A stretch of DNA of 64,000 nt from Chitinolyticbacter albus. GTDB lineage: Bacteria > Pseudomonadota > Gammaproteobacteria > Burkholderiales > Chitinibacteraceae. The notes below the pieces were generated by a model that saw nothing but the letters and a program-made list of their open reading frames with translations, ran no database searches and had not been told where the DNA came from. A program made the position numbers and the translations under genes. Location: assembly GCF_024437655.1 (NCBI RefSeq), contig NZ_JANBVF010000004.1, positions 248,001 to 312,000 on the forward strand. Reading direction: 5' to 3'. Below, in pieces: positions 8,395 through 18,196 of the stretch. The stretch's first letter is position 1. Each line of letters opens with the position of its first letter.

Positions 8395-8629
8395 GCCAGG
8401 CCATGGCCTGGGCGCGATCGGCGCCGCACATTTCCAATGACGGTTGCAACCCGCCACACACGGCGGGGCGCTCGGGCCGGCCGAACAGCTTGCAGCGCCA
8501 GTCTTCGTCCAGTTGCACGCACGGCACACCGGCGGGCTTGCCTTGCGGCATGCCAGGAATGGAGCTGGAAATGGACGGGGCGATGCAGCAGGCAGCGCAG
8601 CCTGGGCGGCAGGATGGGGCGGACGACAT
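8363..8629 (-). CDS. YkgJ-family cysteine-cluster protein
   Basis: 88 aa with a conserved Cys pattern: CRPGCAACC at residues 7-15, then single Cys at about 37, 46, 58 and 68. This is the YkgJ/UPF0153 type, thought to bind zinc or an iron-sulfur cluster; the cellular role is unknown. Start at 8629 gives a normal-length family member; an upstream in-frame ATG (about 8668) would add 13 residues. The gene is convergent with and overlaps the Nudix gene by 32 bases. Confidence 0.75.
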   Translation of the reverse strand: MSSAPSCRPGCAACCIAPSISSSIPGMPQGKPAGVPCVQLDEDWRCKLFGRPERPAVCGGLQPSLEMCGADRAQAMAWLTQLEQATAP

Positions 8630-8831
8630 CGCTGCATTCTCGCCGCTTCCCGCTGAACGGCCAATCATCCAGGTATGAGCGGTGGGTCTGCTGTGAACTG
8701 CAAAGGGTTTCAAATACAGCGGCCTGCTGCGCAAAAAGCGGCGCTTGTAGTAAGCTCGTCCATTACAACAAGAGCACCCCGACACGGGGTGCCACACGAC
8801 CGGTACACTGCCGGTCGATGGAGGAGCCCCT

Positions 8832-10862
8832 ATGAGCATGATCTTCACCGCATTGACGGTGCTGTTGCTGCTCGTGCATCTGGCCGCGCTGGGCCAGGTG
8901 GTGAAAAGCAACTGGATCGACCGCCACATCGTGCGCGCGAGCAGCCTGCTCGGCGTCGTGCTGGTGTTGTTCTGCGTCGAGCATTTCGTCGGCCTTGGCC
9001 GGCTGTCCTGGCTATGGCCGATCACGTTCACCGCATCGGTCTTCATCCTGCGGCGCGACCTGGCCAGCAAGTCGTTCTGGCTCGGCGAGCTGCCCTTTCT
9101 CGCGCCCTTCGCCTGGGCGCTGGCCTGGCGCTTTCTCTGGCCCAATCTCGATGCCTCGGCAGAGAAGATCACCAACCTCTATTTCATCCGCAACTACATC
9201 GACGGCACCACCTTGCCGCCGGCGGACCAGTGGCTACCCGGCGCACAGTTCGACAGCTATTACGCCTTGCTGCACTACGCCGCGGCGTTGATAGGCCGGG
9301 TGTTCGGCCTGTCGGCCGGCTGGAGCATGAATCTGGCATTCTGCGTGGTGATCGGCCTGATGGGCAGCCTCGCGTGGTCCATGGTGTCGCGCTGGGTGGC
9401 GAGCCCGCGCTGGCGCGGCGTGATCGTCGCGGCGGTGATCGTTGGCGGCAATGGCCTGGCGCCTTTGCTGCCCGCGCTGTTCCAGGGGCCGTTCGACGCC
9501 GGCAACGCCACCACCCGGCTGTGGGCCAGCACGCGGTTCACCGGCACGTTCGACCAGAACATCACTGCGCCCTGGGGCCGGGAGCTGTTCAAGAGCGGCC
9601 CGCAGGAGTTGCTGAACCAGCCCTACGGCCCGCGCGATATTCCGCTGGAAAACACCGGTTACTACATCTACCTGGGCGACCTGCATCCGCCGCTAGCCGG
9701 CTTCGTGCTGCTGTTCTTTGCACTGGCGCTGATCGCGAGGTTGCAGACCGGCTGCCCGCCGCAGAACCGTGAATCCGCCGATGCGGAAGGCGCCACGCTG
9801 GGCCGGCTGCAGTTCCTGCTGGGGCTGTCGCTGCCGGTCACCATTGCCGCCAACGCCTGGGTGTTCCCGCTGCAGCTGGCGCTGATATCCGGCTGGGTGT
9901 TGTGGCGCTACGCGCAGAAGCAGGAATTCTCGTGGAAGGCGCTGGCCATCGGCGCCGGCACTGGCGTGGCGCTGATCTACCCCTTCCTGATCTATTTCTC
10001 GGCGAGCGGCCTGTCGCTGCCGATCCGCGTCGTCACTGCCATCGACCACACGCCGGCGCCGCAATGGCTGGCGATCTGGTGGCCGATGCTGTGGCTGATC
10101 GCGTTGTCGCTGGCGCGCCGCTTCGGCGAGGACAGCCCCTCGGCGCGCTTTGGTTGCTGGGCGGCGGCCGGCATGGTGCTGGCGCTGGTGATCAGCGAGG
10201 TGTTCTATGTCGACGACCCGATCGGCGATCGCTACAACCGCTTCAACACCACGCTGAAATGGTGGTCCTGGCTGTTCCCGGCCGGCCTCGCGCTGCTATC
10301 CGCGCCGCTGGTGGGGGCGGAGCGCCGCGTCTGGCGCTGGCTCGCCGCATTGCCGCTGGTGGGCTGCCTCGTCTTCCTCTGGCCGCAGTTCCAGTACATC
10401 GCCACGCAGCCCAAGCCCGATGCCGGCAAGCTCGCTGGAGATCACTGGTTGATGAGCGACGCCGCGCATCGCCGCATCGTCGAGTATTTGCGCGCTGCGC
10501 CGCGCGGCATCGTGGTCGAGGGCCTGGATGGTGGCTCCTACACCAATAGCTCGGCGATCGCGCTGCACTCGGCGCAACCGTCGATGATCGGCTGGCCGGC
10601 GCACCAGGGCCTGTGGCGTGGCGATCCGTATTCGATCCGGGCCGATGCCGATGCGGTGCGCCAGCTTTACCACGGCCAGCTGGCCAATCCGGTGGAGTGG
10701 CTGCTGGCGCGCAACGTACGTTACGTGGTCTGGGCCCGTTGGGATCAACAACGCGATCCGGCCGCTTTTGTCCCCTTGCAGCAACAACTGGCTGCCAGCT
10801 ATGTCTGGCATCCGCTGGCCGACGACAACGGCGCCAGCTTTGGCGTCTGGGAACGCCGCTGA
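8832..10862 (+). CDS. DUF2298 multi-pass membrane protein, copy 1
   Basis: 676 aa with many predicted transmembrane helices across its length. It carries the features of DUF2298 (Chlor_Arch_YYY): an early acidic loop ([20 protein letters not shown]), GDLHPP near residue 281, and [20 protein letters not shown] near residue 465. The layout resembles GT-C-type membrane glycosyltransferases, which use polyprenyl-phosphate sugars, but this is an inference. A GAGGAG site sits just before the ATG. It heads a five-gene operon and has a full-length paralog immediately downstream (18 bases apart). Confidence 0.8.
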   Translation: MSMIFTALTVLLLLVHLAALGQVVKSNWIDRHIVRASSLLGVVLVLFCVEHFVGLGRLSWLWPITFTASVFILRRDLASKSFWLGELPFLAPFAWALAWRFLWPNLDASAEKITNLYFIRNYIDGTTLPPADQWLPGAQFDSYYALLHYAAALIGRVFGLSAGWSMNLAFCVVIGLMGSLAWSMVSRWVASPRWRGVIVAAVIVGGNGLAPLLPALFQGPFDAGNATTRLWASTRFTGTFDQNITAPWGRELFKSGPQELLNQPYGPRDIPLENTGYYIYLGDLHPPLAGFVLLFFALALIARLQTGCPPQNRESADAEGATLGRLQFLLGLSLPVTIAANAWVFPLQLALISGWVLWRYAQKQEFSWKALAIGAGTGVALIYPFLIYFSASGLSLPIRVVTAIDHTPAPQWLAIWWPMLWLIALSLARRFGEDSPSARFGCWAAAGMVLALVISEVFYVDDPIGDRYNRFNTTLKWWSWLFPAGLALLSAPLVGAERRVWRWLAALPLVGCLVFLWPQFQYIATQPKPDAGKLAGDHWLMSDAAHRRIVEYLRAAPRGIVVEGLDGGSYTNSSAIALHSAQPSMIGWPAHQGLWRGDPYSIRADADAVRQLYHGQLANPVEWLLARNVRYVVWARWDQQRDPAAFVPLQQQLAASYVWHPLADDNGASFGVWERR

Positions 10863-10879
10863 GTTAGAGAGAACACCTC

Positions 10880-12904
10880 ATGCAATTGATTTTCCTTGTC
10901 GCCAGCCTTGCCCTGTTGTGGCTGCATCTTGCGGGCCTCACCGCCGTCGTGGGCCGCTGGCTGCCCTACCCCGTCGCCCGCACCGCCGGCGTGCTACTGG
11001 TCACGCTGCTGTTCTGCGCCGTCGAGCACTTCGTGGGCCTAGGCAATCTGTCGTGGGCTTGGCCGTTCACCGCTGCGCTGGCCGGTTTCGCACTCTATGT
11101 CAGCCGGAACGAGCTCAAGAGCTCCGGCTTCTGGAGTGCGGAGAAGGTGCTCTTGGTCGGTTTTGCCATCGGCTTCGCCTGGAAGTACTGCTTCCCGGCG
11201 ATCTACCCGAACGCGGGCGAGCGCACGGCCGATCTCTATTTCATGCTGAACTACATGCCGGGCGAGCAGTTGCCACCGCTTGACACCTGGTATCCGCCGT
11301 ACAAGTTCGATTTCTACTACGCGTTCATGCATTACGGCGCGGCGCTGATGGCGCGGTTGTTCGGCTGGGAGCCGGTGTTCGCCTACAACATCGCCTTCGG
11401 CCTCGTGATGGGCCTGTCGCTCACACTGGCCTGGTATTTCGCCAGCCGCTTTATCGCGCAGGTGTGGGCGCGCTGGGTGCTGGTCGTCGCGCTGGCGCTC
11501 GGCGGCACCGGCATCACGCCGATCATCCATTTCGTCGTGGGCCAGCCCGCCGACAAACCCGATTCCTGGGCCGCCACCGAATACATGTGGGGCAGCGCGC
11601 GCTTCATCGGCAACTACGACCAGTGGGTGAATACCGATTTCGGTCGCTCGCTGCTGCCCAAGGGGCAGCCTATCCCGAAGCCGACGCCCGATTGGGAGCC
11701 GCGCGACATCCCGATGGAGAACTTCGGCTACCAGTTCTTCCTTGGTGATTTCCACCCGCCCATCGGTGGCTACCTGCTGCTGTTCCTCGCCTTGTCGCTG
11801 ATCGCCTGGGTGGAGGCACCGCCGCGCGAAGGCGAGGTGGACCGCCGGCGCATCGGCCAGTTCCTGTTGCCGATCACGGCGGCGGCGATGCTGATTACCA
11901 ATACCTGGATCTTCCCCTTCGCCGCCCTCTTGGTGCTCACCTGGCTGGGCTGGCGGCAATGGCAGAAGAATCCGCCGGACTGGCCGGCGGTGCTCGCCGG
12001 CGCAGTGGTCGGCGGCCTGCTGGTCTATCCGTACCTATCTGGCCTCGCTGCACAGGCGATCAGCACGCCGATCAAGCCGGTGCCGCTGCTCGATCACACG
12101 CCGCCGCTGCGCTTCGTGCTGTTCTGGTGGCCGATGCTGGTGCTGATGGGCCTTGCCCTCGTCGACAAAAAGACCCGGCCGCTGGCGATCTGCTTCGCCG
12201 TGGCCTTCCTTGCCATGCTGACGATTTCCGAGCTCGTCTACGTCGACGATCCGTCTGGCGGCAAGTACGACCGCACCAATACCACGATGAAGTGGTGGGG
12301 CTGGCTCTACAGCGGCGGCCTCTTGGCCGGCGGCGCGCTGGCGCTGGCCAGCACCTTGCGCTGGGTGCGTATCGCCGCGCTGGTGTCGCTGCTGCTGGTG
12401 TGCAGCTACGTCTACGACACCGCGCGCTACTGGATCCATACGCCCAAGACCGAGCTGGGCCAGCTGAACGGCAAATCGTGGTTCATCCGCGACCAGCCGG
12501 CGCTGCGCGACATGATCAACTACCTCAAGCACGCCGAGCGCGGCATCGTGCTGGAAAACTGGCTGGGCGACGCCTACACCAACCAGGGGCTGGTCGCGAT
12601 GTTCGCGCAGCAGGTGTCGATGATGGGCTGGGTCAATCACGTCAGCTTGTGGCACGGCGCCCCATCATCGGTATGGAGCGAGACCAACCTGCTCAAGTCG
12701 TTCTACAAGGGCGAGATGCCGGATATGGCCAACTGGCTGGCCCGGCACAAGGTCGACTACATCGTCTGGACGCCTGCGGACAACAACGCCAGCCCGCAGG
12801 CCTGGACCACCATCAACACCGCCATCGCCGGGCATTACAGCTGGAAACCGTTCGGAGACAACCCGCTCACCGGCCTGTGGGTACGTCGCGAGATCAAGCC
12901 ATGA
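10880..12904 (+). CDS. DUF2298 multi-pass membrane protein, copy 2
   Basis: 674 aa paralog of the preceding gene; the first residues and motifs align ([16 protein letters not shown] against [16 protein letters not shown]). It keeps the acidic loop (NAGERTADLYFMLNYMPG), GDFHPP near residue 287 and YVDDPSGGKYDRTNTTMKWW near residue 455. Two adjacent copies suggest either two successive sugar transfers or a heteromeric complex; both are inference. Its stop overlaps the next start (ATGA), so it is translationally coupled to the glycosyltransferase. Confidence 0.8.
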   Translation: MQLIFLVASLALLWLHLAGLTAVVGRWLPYPVARTAGVLLVTLLFCAVEHFVGLGNLSWAWPFTAALAGFALYVSRNELKSSGFWSAEKVLLVGFAIGFAWKYCFPAIYPNAGERTADLYFMLNYMPGEQLPPLDTWYPPYKFDFYYAFMHYGAALMARLFGWEPVFAYNIAFGLVMGLSLTLAWYFASRFIAQVWARWVLVVALALGGTGITPIIHFVVGQPADKPDSWAATEYMWGSARFIGNYDQWVNTDFGRSLLPKGQPIPKPTPDWEPRDIPMENFGYQFFLGDFHPPIGGYLLLFLALSLIAWVEAPPREGEVDRRRIGQFLLPITAAAMLITNTWIFPFAALLVLTWLGWRQWQKNPPDWPAVLAGAVVGGLLVYPYLSGLAAQAISTPIKPVPLLDHTPPLRFVLFWWPMLVLMGLALVDKKTRPLAICFAVAFLAMLTISELVYVDDPSGGKYDRTNTTMKWWGWLYSGGLLAGGALALASTLRWVRIAALVSLLLVCSYVYDTARYWIHTPKTELGQLNGKSWFIRDQPALRDMINYLKHAERGIVLENWLGDAYTNQGLVAMFAQQVSMMGWVNHVSLWHGAPSSVWSETNLLKSFYKGEMPDMANWLARHKVDYIVWTPADNNASPQAWTTINTAIAGHYSWKPFGDNPLTGLWVRREIKP

Positions 12905-13884
12905 ACAAACTGCTGTCCATCGTCGTTCCTTGTTACAACGAGGAAGAAGTCATCGGCGAAACGATGAAGCGCCTCAACGCCTTCTGCGCCGAGCTCACCG
13001 ATCTCGACGTCGAACTCATCTTCATTGACGACGGCAGCCGCGACCGCACCCGCGCGCTGCTACGCAGCTTCGCCGATGAGGATGCGCGCATCCGTGTCGT
13101 CGGCTTTGCCCGCAATTTCGGCCACCAGACCGCCGTCACCGCCGGTATCGACGCCGCGCGTGGCGATGCGGTGGTGCTGATCGACGCCGATCTACAGGAT
13201 CCGCCCGAGGTGGTGCACCAGATGATCGCCAAGTGGCGCGAGGGCTACGACGTGGTCTACGGCGTGCGTACCGAGCGCCCCGGCGAATCGGCCTTCAAGC
13301 TCGCCACCGCGCGCGCGTTCTACCGCGTGCTGAACAAGCTCTCCGATGTGCCGATTCCGCTCGATACGGGCGACTTCCGCCTAATGAGCCGCCACGTGGT
13401 CGACAGCCTCGTCGCCATGCCGGAGCGCGACCGCTTCGTGCGCGGCATGGTGAGCTGGGTCGGCTTCAAACAGACGGCGCTGCCTTACCGCCGTGCCGAG
13501 CGCTTTGCCGGCGAATCGAAGTATCCGCTCAGGAAGATGCTGAAGTTCGCCACCGACGGCATCCTGTCGTTCTCGACCAAGCCCTTGCAGATGTCGATTG
13601 GCCTGGGCATGAGCGCGGCCTCGCTGGCGCTGGCAGGCATACTGTATGCGCTGGTGCTGCGTATCTTCACCAATCAGTGGGTCGAGGGCTGGACCGCGCT
13701 AATGATCGCCGTGCTGTTCATCGGCGGTGTGCAGCTGATCTGCGTTGGCATCCTCGGCGAGTACATCGGCCGCATCTACAACGAGGTCAAGCACCGGCCG
13801 CTCTACGTGGTGCAGGAATACATCGGCTACGCCAGCCATGAAGGCCCGGCCCGTTCGCGCAGCCCGGTGGTGGACCGCAAGTGA
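12901..13884 (+). CDS. GT2 family polyprenyl-phosphate-type glycosyltransferase
   Basis: 327 aa. An N-terminal GT-A domain has SIVVPCYNEEEVI, the nucleotide-sugar motif FIDDGSRD (about residue 40), the DADLQDPPE metal-binding motif (about 95), DTGDFRL, and RDRFVRG. Two hydrophobic helices follow at the C-terminus (about residues 230-255 and 265-290). This is the DPM1/GtrB/ArnC layout: transfer of a sugar from a nucleotide donor to undecaprenyl phosphate at the inner membrane. It is therefore the likely sugar-donor supplier for the two DUF2298 proteins. Starts inside the previous stop and ends inside the next start (GTGA). Confidence 0.88.
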   Translation: MNKLLSIVVPCYNEEEVIGETMKRLNAFCAELTDLDVELIFIDDGSRDRTRALLRSFADEDARIRVVGFARNFGHQTAVTAGIDAARGDAVVLIDADLQDPPEVVHQMIAKWREGYDVVYGVRTERPGESAFKLATARAFYRVLNKLSDVPIPLDTGDFRLMSRHVVDSLVAMPERDRFVRGMVSWVGFKQTALPYRRAERFAGESKYPLRKMLKFATDGILSFSTKPLQMSIGLGMSAASLALAGILYALVLRIFTNQWVEGWTALMIAVLFIGGVQLICVGILGEYIGRIYNEVKHRPLYVVQEYIGYASHEGPARSRSPVVDRK

Positions 13885-14858
13885 AGCGTTATCTCAAACC
13901 CACGATCGGGCTGGTCCTGGCCGCGGCCTTCGTCTGGCTGATCGCGCGACAGATCGATCCGGCCGAGCTGGCGCATGCGTTTGCCGGCACCGATGCCGGC
14001 TGGGTGTTCGCCGCCCTCGTCGCCTTCTGTGGCGGCTACGCCTGCCGTATCGCCCGCTGGCGCGCCATGCTGGCGCGCGACAACCCGCAGCTCACCTGGT
14101 CCGACTGCGCCGGCCCCCTGCTGGCGAGCTTTGCCGCCAACAATGTGCTGCCGTTCCGCGCTGGTGACGTGCTGCGCACCTTCGCCTTCAACGGCCGGCT
14201 CGGTGCCACCTCGGGCACGGTACTGGCGACGCTGTTCGTCGAGCGTCTGCTCGATCTGTTGATGGTGCTGGTGTTGTTCGGCGCCGCGCTCGCCGCCTTC
14301 GGGCTCGATGCCAGCGCGCTCGCCGGTGTCGGCAGCGCCATGCTGATCGCATTGGGCCTCGCCATCCTGGGCGTGCTGCTGTTTCCGCAAAGCTTCGCAC
14401 CGCTGGCACGCTGGGGCGGCCGGCTGGCTGCACGGGTGTCGCCGCGTATCGGCGAGAAGCTCAATGCCGAGATCGACCGCGGCCTGGCCACGCTGGGGCA
14501 TCTGGCCAGCGGCAGCACCATGGCGCGCCTGGTTGCCTGGTCGCTGGCGGCTTGGTTGTTCGAGGGCTGCGTGTTCTGGTTCGCCGCGCTTGCCGTGCCA
14601 GGCCTCTTCGCGCCGCTGGCGGGCTGGCTGGCGCTGCCGGTGGGGACGCTCGCCACGCTGATCCCCAGCACGCCGGGCTATGTCGGCACCTTTGATTACT
14701 TCACCGTGCGCGCGATGACCGCGCTCGGCAATGGCCAGGTGGTGGCGACCGCCTACGCCCTGCTGGTCCACGCGCTGTTGTGGCTGCCGCCGACGCTCGC
14801 CGGCGGCGCCTATTTGCTGGCCACCCGTACCCGAATTCCCAGAGAGTCCATGTCATGA
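13881..14858 (+). CDS. UPF0104/YbhN-type lysylphosphatidylglycerol-synthase-like membrane protein
   Basis: 325 aa, multi-pass. GTG start overlaps the preceding stop. Family signs include SFAANNVLPFRAGDVLRTFAF near residue 77, FVERLLDLL, and LIPSTPGYVGTFDYF near the C-terminus (about 258). Members of this family act on or move lipids: MprF-type synthase/flippases are relatives, and many stand-alone members sit in glycan operons as suspected lipid-linked-sugar flippases. That role is inferred here from the neighbouring GT2 and DUF2298 genes. The stop overlaps the next ATG. Confidence 0.8.
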   Translation: MKRYLKPTIGLVLAAAFVWLIARQIDPAELAHAFAGTDAGWVFAALVAFCGGYACRIARWRAMLARDNPQLTWSDCAGPLLASFAANNVLPFRAGDVLRTFAFNGRLGATSGTVLATLFVERLLDLLMVLVLFGAALAAFGLDASALAGVGSAMLIALGLAILGVLLFPQSFAPLARWGGRLAARVSPRIGEKLNAEIDRGLATLGHLASGSTMARLVAWSLAAWLFEGCVFWFAALAVPGLFAPLAGWLALPVGTLATLIPSTPGYVGTFDYFTVRAMTALGNGQVVATAYALLVHALLWLPPTLAGGAYLLATRTRIPRESMS

Positions 14859-16174
14859 GCCTTGCCCACTCCACCCGCGTCGCCATCGTCGGCGGCGGCT
14901 TCACCGGCCTTGCCGCCGCCTATGAACTCGCCAAGCAGGGCATCGCCGTCACCGTGCTCGAAGCCGAGAGCGAAATCGGTGGCCTCGCCGCCGCGTTCGA
15001 CGTGGCCGGCGAGAAGCTCGATCGCTTCTATCACCACTGGTTCACCAACGATCTGGAAGTAATGCGGCTGATCGACGAGCTCGGCCTTAACGATCGCGTG
15101 GCGATCAATCCGACCAATACGGGTGTTTATTACGCCAACCACTTCTTCAAGCTCTCCACGCCGTGGGACTTGCTGAACTTCACCCCGCTCGCCTTCACCG
15201 ACCGCATCCGCTTGGGGTTGTTGGCGCTGCGCGCGCGCCGCGTTGACCACTGGATGGAGCTGGAGGACAAGACTGCCGCCGAATGGCTGAAGGAGCTCGG
15301 TGGCGAGCGCGTCTACCGCGTGATGTGGGAACCGCTGCTCAAGGGCAAGTTCGGCCCGGTGGCCGAAGAGATCTCGGCGGTGTGGTTCTGGAACAAGCTG
15401 AAACTGCGTGGCGGCTCGCGCGGCAAGGGCGGCGAGGAACGCCTGGCCTACTTCAAGGGCGGCTTCGTTGCGCTGGCCGAAGCGCTGGCCACGCGAGTGC
15501 GCGAGCTCGGTGGTCGCATCGAGACCGGTGCGCCGGTCAGCGCCATCCGCCCTGAGGGCGCGTTGTGGCAGATCGATACCGCGAACGGCACCATCACCGC
15601 CGACCACGTGATCGCCACCACCGCGCTGCCGCTGGTCGCCGGCATGGTCAAGGACTGGGCGCCGGCGGATTACATCGCCAAGCTCGAGCGCATCCATTAT
15701 CTTGCCAATGTCTGTCTGGTGCTGGAGCTCGACCGCTCGCTGTCGAACACCTACTGGCTCAACGTGAACGACCCGAGCTTCCCCTTTGTCGGCGTGATCG
15801 AGCACACCAACTTCGAGCGGCCGGAAACCTATGGCGGCCGCCATATCGTCTACCTGTCCAAGTATTTGCCGCACACCGATGCGCTGTACCAGATGAGTGC
15901 CGACGAGGTGCTGGAGTTCGCGCTGCCCTATCTGCAGAAGATGTTCCCCAAGCTCGACCGCAGCTGGATCCAGCGCCATCACGTGTGGAAGGCGCGCTGG
16001 TCGCAACCGGTTGTCGAAAAACGCTACAGCACGCTGATCCCGCCAGTGGCGGGCCCGCAACCGGGCTTTCATCTGTGTTCGATGGCACAGATCTACCCGG
16101 AGGATAGAGGCACCAACTACGCGGTGCGCGAAGGCCGCAAACTCGGTCGCGAGCTCGCCGAAAAACTCGGCTGA
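14855..16174 (+). CDS. FAD-dependent amine-oxidase/protoporphyrinogen-oxidase-like protein
   Basis: 439 aa. Rossmann FAD motif VAIVGGGFTGLAAAYEL at residues 9-25, followed by an acidic strand end (VLEAESEIGG). The family includes NAD(P)/FAD oxidoreductases often found with GT2 and UPF0104 genes in surface-polysaccharide loci, and is related to UDP-galactopyranose-mutase-like and amine-oxidase folds. The start at 14855 overlaps the previous stop; a longer frame from 14780 would run into the upstream gene. As last gene of the operon it may modify the sugar or lipid carrier; the reaction is unknown. A stem-loop follows at 16192. Confidence 0.75.
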   Translation: MSLAHSTRVAIVGGGFTGLAAAYELAKQGIAVTVLEAESEIGGLAAAFDVAGEKLDRFYHHWFTNDLEVMRLIDELGLNDRVAINPTNTGVYYANHFFKLSTPWDLLNFTPLAFTDRIRLGLLALRARRVDHWMELEDKTAAEWLKELGGERVYRVMWEPLLKGKFGPVAEEISAVWFWNKLKLRGGSRGKGGEERLAYFKGGFVALAEALATRVRELGGRIETGAPVSAIRPEGALWQIDTANGTITADHVIATTALPLVAGMVKDWAPADYIAKLERIHYLANVCLVLELDRSLSNTYWLNVNDPSFPFVGVIEHTNFERPETYGGRHIVYLSKYLPHTDALYQMSADEVLEFALPYLQKMFPKLDRSWIQRHHVWKARWSQPVVEKRYSTLIPPVAGPQPGFHLCSMAQIYPEDRGTNYAVREGRKLGRELAEKLG

Positions 16175-16191
16175 TCGTGCCGGCACAACGC

Positions 16192-16219
16192 GAACAAGCC
16201 GCCCTCGGGCGGCTTGTTC
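16192..16219. terminator. hairpin between convergent genes
   Basis: A 13-base inverted repeat: GAACAAGCCGCCC at 16192-16204 pairs with GGGCGGCTTGTTC at 16207-16219, with only two bases between the arms, so the innermost pair is probably open. No T tract on either strand. It separates the glycan operon from the convergent YidB gene and probably ends both. Confidence 0.5.
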
Positions 16220-16235
16220 ATTGGTCGTACGCGGC

Positions 16236-16619
16236 CTAGCTGAACAGCTTGCCGAGTGCGCCCAAGCCCTGCGACAGCACATCGCCGCCTTGCGGCAGTT
16301 CGCCGTTGGGCGTGAGCTGATCGACGATACCGGGCAGGTGCTGTGCCACCAGGTTGGAGGCCTGCTGCGGATCGATGCCCAGTTTGCCGGCGATCTGGGT
16401 CACGGCATCGCTGCCGAGCACCGACTGGATCTGCTCGGCCGAAATCGGCAGGTTGCCGCCGGTGCCGACCCACGATTGCGCCAGTTCACCCAGCCCGCCT
16501 TGCTGGAACTTCTCGACGAGGCCGGCCACGCCACCCTGCTGCGCCAGTACGTCGGATATCACGGCGCCGAAGCCCTCGCTGGCGCCGCCGCCCAGCAGAT
16601 TGCCCAGTTGCTCGAACAT
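16236..16619 (-). CDS. YidB/DUF937 family protein
   Basis: 127 aa, Gly/Gln-rich helical protein beginning MFEQLGNLLGGG and with repeated short helices (DVLAQQGGVAGLVEKF, AGKLGIDPQQASNLVAQHLP). This matches YidB (DUF937), a cytoplasmic family without a settled function. A TCAGGAGA ribosome site lies upstream of the ATG at 16619. A much longer open frame through 18638 on this strand is only antisense shadow and was not used. Confidence 0.75.
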   Translation of the reverse strand: MFEQLGNLLGGGASEGFGAVISDVLAQQGGVAGLVEKFQQGGLGELAQSWVGTGGNLPISAEQIQSVLGSDAVTQIAGKLGIDPQQASNLVAQHLPGIVDQLTPNGELPQGGDVLSQGLGALGKLFS

Positions 16620-16694
16620 GTGACTTCTCCTGATTGAAGGGGCTGCCCCGTGGCAGCAAGATGGAACGCGAACCCTCACTATAGAGCGCACGAT

Positions 16695-18134
16695 ATGAAC
16701 GCCAGTTTGCAAAGCCCGTTGTTGCAGCGGGATGCGCTGATCGCCGGTAGCTGGATCGCCACCGCGCAGCGCTTCGCCGTGACCGATCCGGCCACCGGCA
16801 ATGTGATCACCGAGGTCGCGAGTTGCGGCCGTAGCGAAACCCGCGCCGCCATCGCCGCCGCCGAAGCGGCGCTGCCCGACTGGCGCGCATTGCCGGCCAA
16901 GTCGCGCGCAGCACTGTTGTGCCGCTGGTATGAGCTGATGATCGCGCATCAGGACGAACTCGCCGAAATCCTCACCCGCGAGCAGGGCAAGCCGCTGGTC
17001 GAGGCGCGCGGCGAGATCGCCTATGCAGCGGGCTTTATCGACTGGTTCGCCGAGGAGGCGCGCCGCATCAATGGCGATGTACTGGAGCATCCGCAGGCCG
17101 ATCGCCGCATCTTGGTGCTCAAGCAGCCGATCGGCGTCTGCGCCGCCATCACGCCGTGGAATTTCCCGGCCGCGATGATCACGCGCAAGGCCGGCGCCGC
17201 GCTCGCCGCGGGCTGCACCATGGTGGTCAAGCCTGCGAGCCAGACGCCGCTGACCGCTCTGGCTCTTGGGGCCCTGGCGATCGAGGCGGGCTTGCCGGCG
17301 GGCGTGTTCAACGTGGTGCCCGGTGCTGCCAGTGAAGTCGGCGCCGAGCTCGCCGAGAACCCGGCCGTGCGCAAGCTCTCGTTCACCGGCTCGACCGAAG
17401 TCGGCCGCAAGCTGATGGCGAAGTGCGCGCCGACGCTCAAAAAATTGTCGCTGGAGCTTGGCGGCAATGCGCCCTTCATCGTGTTCGACGACGCCGATAT
17501 CGATGCCGCGGTTGAAGGGGCCGTCGCCGCCAAGTTCCGCAATACCGGCCAGACCTGCGTCTGCGCCAACCGCTTCTACGTGCAGGCCGCCGTCTACGAC
17601 AAATTCGCCAACAAGCTCGCCGCGCGCGTCGCCGTGCTGAAGGTTGGCAACGGCCTCGATGCCGGTGTCGAGCAGGGTCCACTGATCGACGCCGACGCGC
17701 TGGCCAAGGTCGAGGCACACGTTGCCGACGCGCAGGCCTCGTGCGCTGCCGTGCTGACCGGCGCCAAGGCGCTCGGCGGTACCTGGTATGCGCCAACGGT
17801 GCTCACCGACGTCGCCGAAGACGCGTTGCTGTGCCGCGAGGAAACCTTCGGCCCGGTGGCGGGCCTCGTCAGATTTGAGACCGAGGCGGATGCGGTGCGG
17901 TTGGCCAATGCCACCGAATTCGGCCTGGCCGCGTATTTCTACGGCCAGAATCTCGCGCGCGTGTTCCGCGTGGCCGAGGCGCTGGAATACGGCATGGTTG
18001 GCATCAACACGGGCCTCTTCAGCAACGAAGTCGGGCCTTTTGGCGGCGTGAAGCAAAGCGGCTTCGGTCGCGAAGGTTCGAAGTACGGCCTTGCCGAGTA
18101 CCAGGAGCTGAAATACCTGTGCCTCGGCGTGTGA
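16695..18134 (+). CDS. gabD: succinate-semialdehyde dehydrogenase (NAD(P)+)-like aldehyde dehydrogenase
   Basis: 479 aa soluble aldehyde dehydrogenase. It has NAD-fold motif PWNFPAAMITRKAGAALAAG, the general-base Glu in LELGGNAPF (about residue 253), the catalytic Cys in GQTCVCANR (about 287), and EETFGPVAGL. Family members closest in length and motif convert succinate semialdehyde to succinate in GABA/4-hydroxybutyrate degradation. No gabT or other GABA gene is nearby, so substrate is inferred from sequence only. Start at 16695 precedes a region of family-wide N-terminal similarity; a longer frame from 16650 is less likely. Confidence 0.85.
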   Translation: MNASLQSPLLQRDALIAGSWIATAQRFAVTDPATGNVITEVASCGRSETRAAIAAAEAALPDWRALPAKSRAALLCRWYELMIAHQDELAEILTREQGKPLVEARGEIAYAAGFIDWFAEEARRINGDVLEHPQADRRILVLKQPIGVCAAITPWNFPAAMITRKAGAALAAGCTMVVKPASQTPLTALALGALAIEAGLPAGVFNVVPGAASEVGAELAENPAVRKLSFTGSTEVGRKLMAKCAPTLKKLSLELGGNAPFIVFDDADIDAAVEGAVAAKFRNTGQTCVCANRFYVQAAVYDKFANKLAARVAVLKVGNGLDAGVEQGPLIDADALAKVEAHVADAQASCAAVLTGAKALGGTWYAPTVLTDVAEDALLCREETFGPVAGLVRFETEADAVRLANATEFGLAAYFYGQNLARVFRVAEALEYGMVGINTGLFSNEVGPFGGVKQSGFGREGSKYGLAEYQELKYLCLGV

Positions 18135-18151
18135 ACGCCTTGCCGCAATGA

Positions 18152-18179
18152 AAACAGGGCTGCGCGGGCAGCCCTGTTT
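18152..18179. terminator. hairpin terminator between gabD and uppP
   Basis: AAACAGGGCTGC (18152-18163), loop GCGG, GCAGCCCTGTTT (18168-18179). On the minus strand the stem also ends in TTT, so it can serve both convergent genes. Confidence 0.65.
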
Positions 18180-18196
18180 GCTTGGTGCGGAACCGG

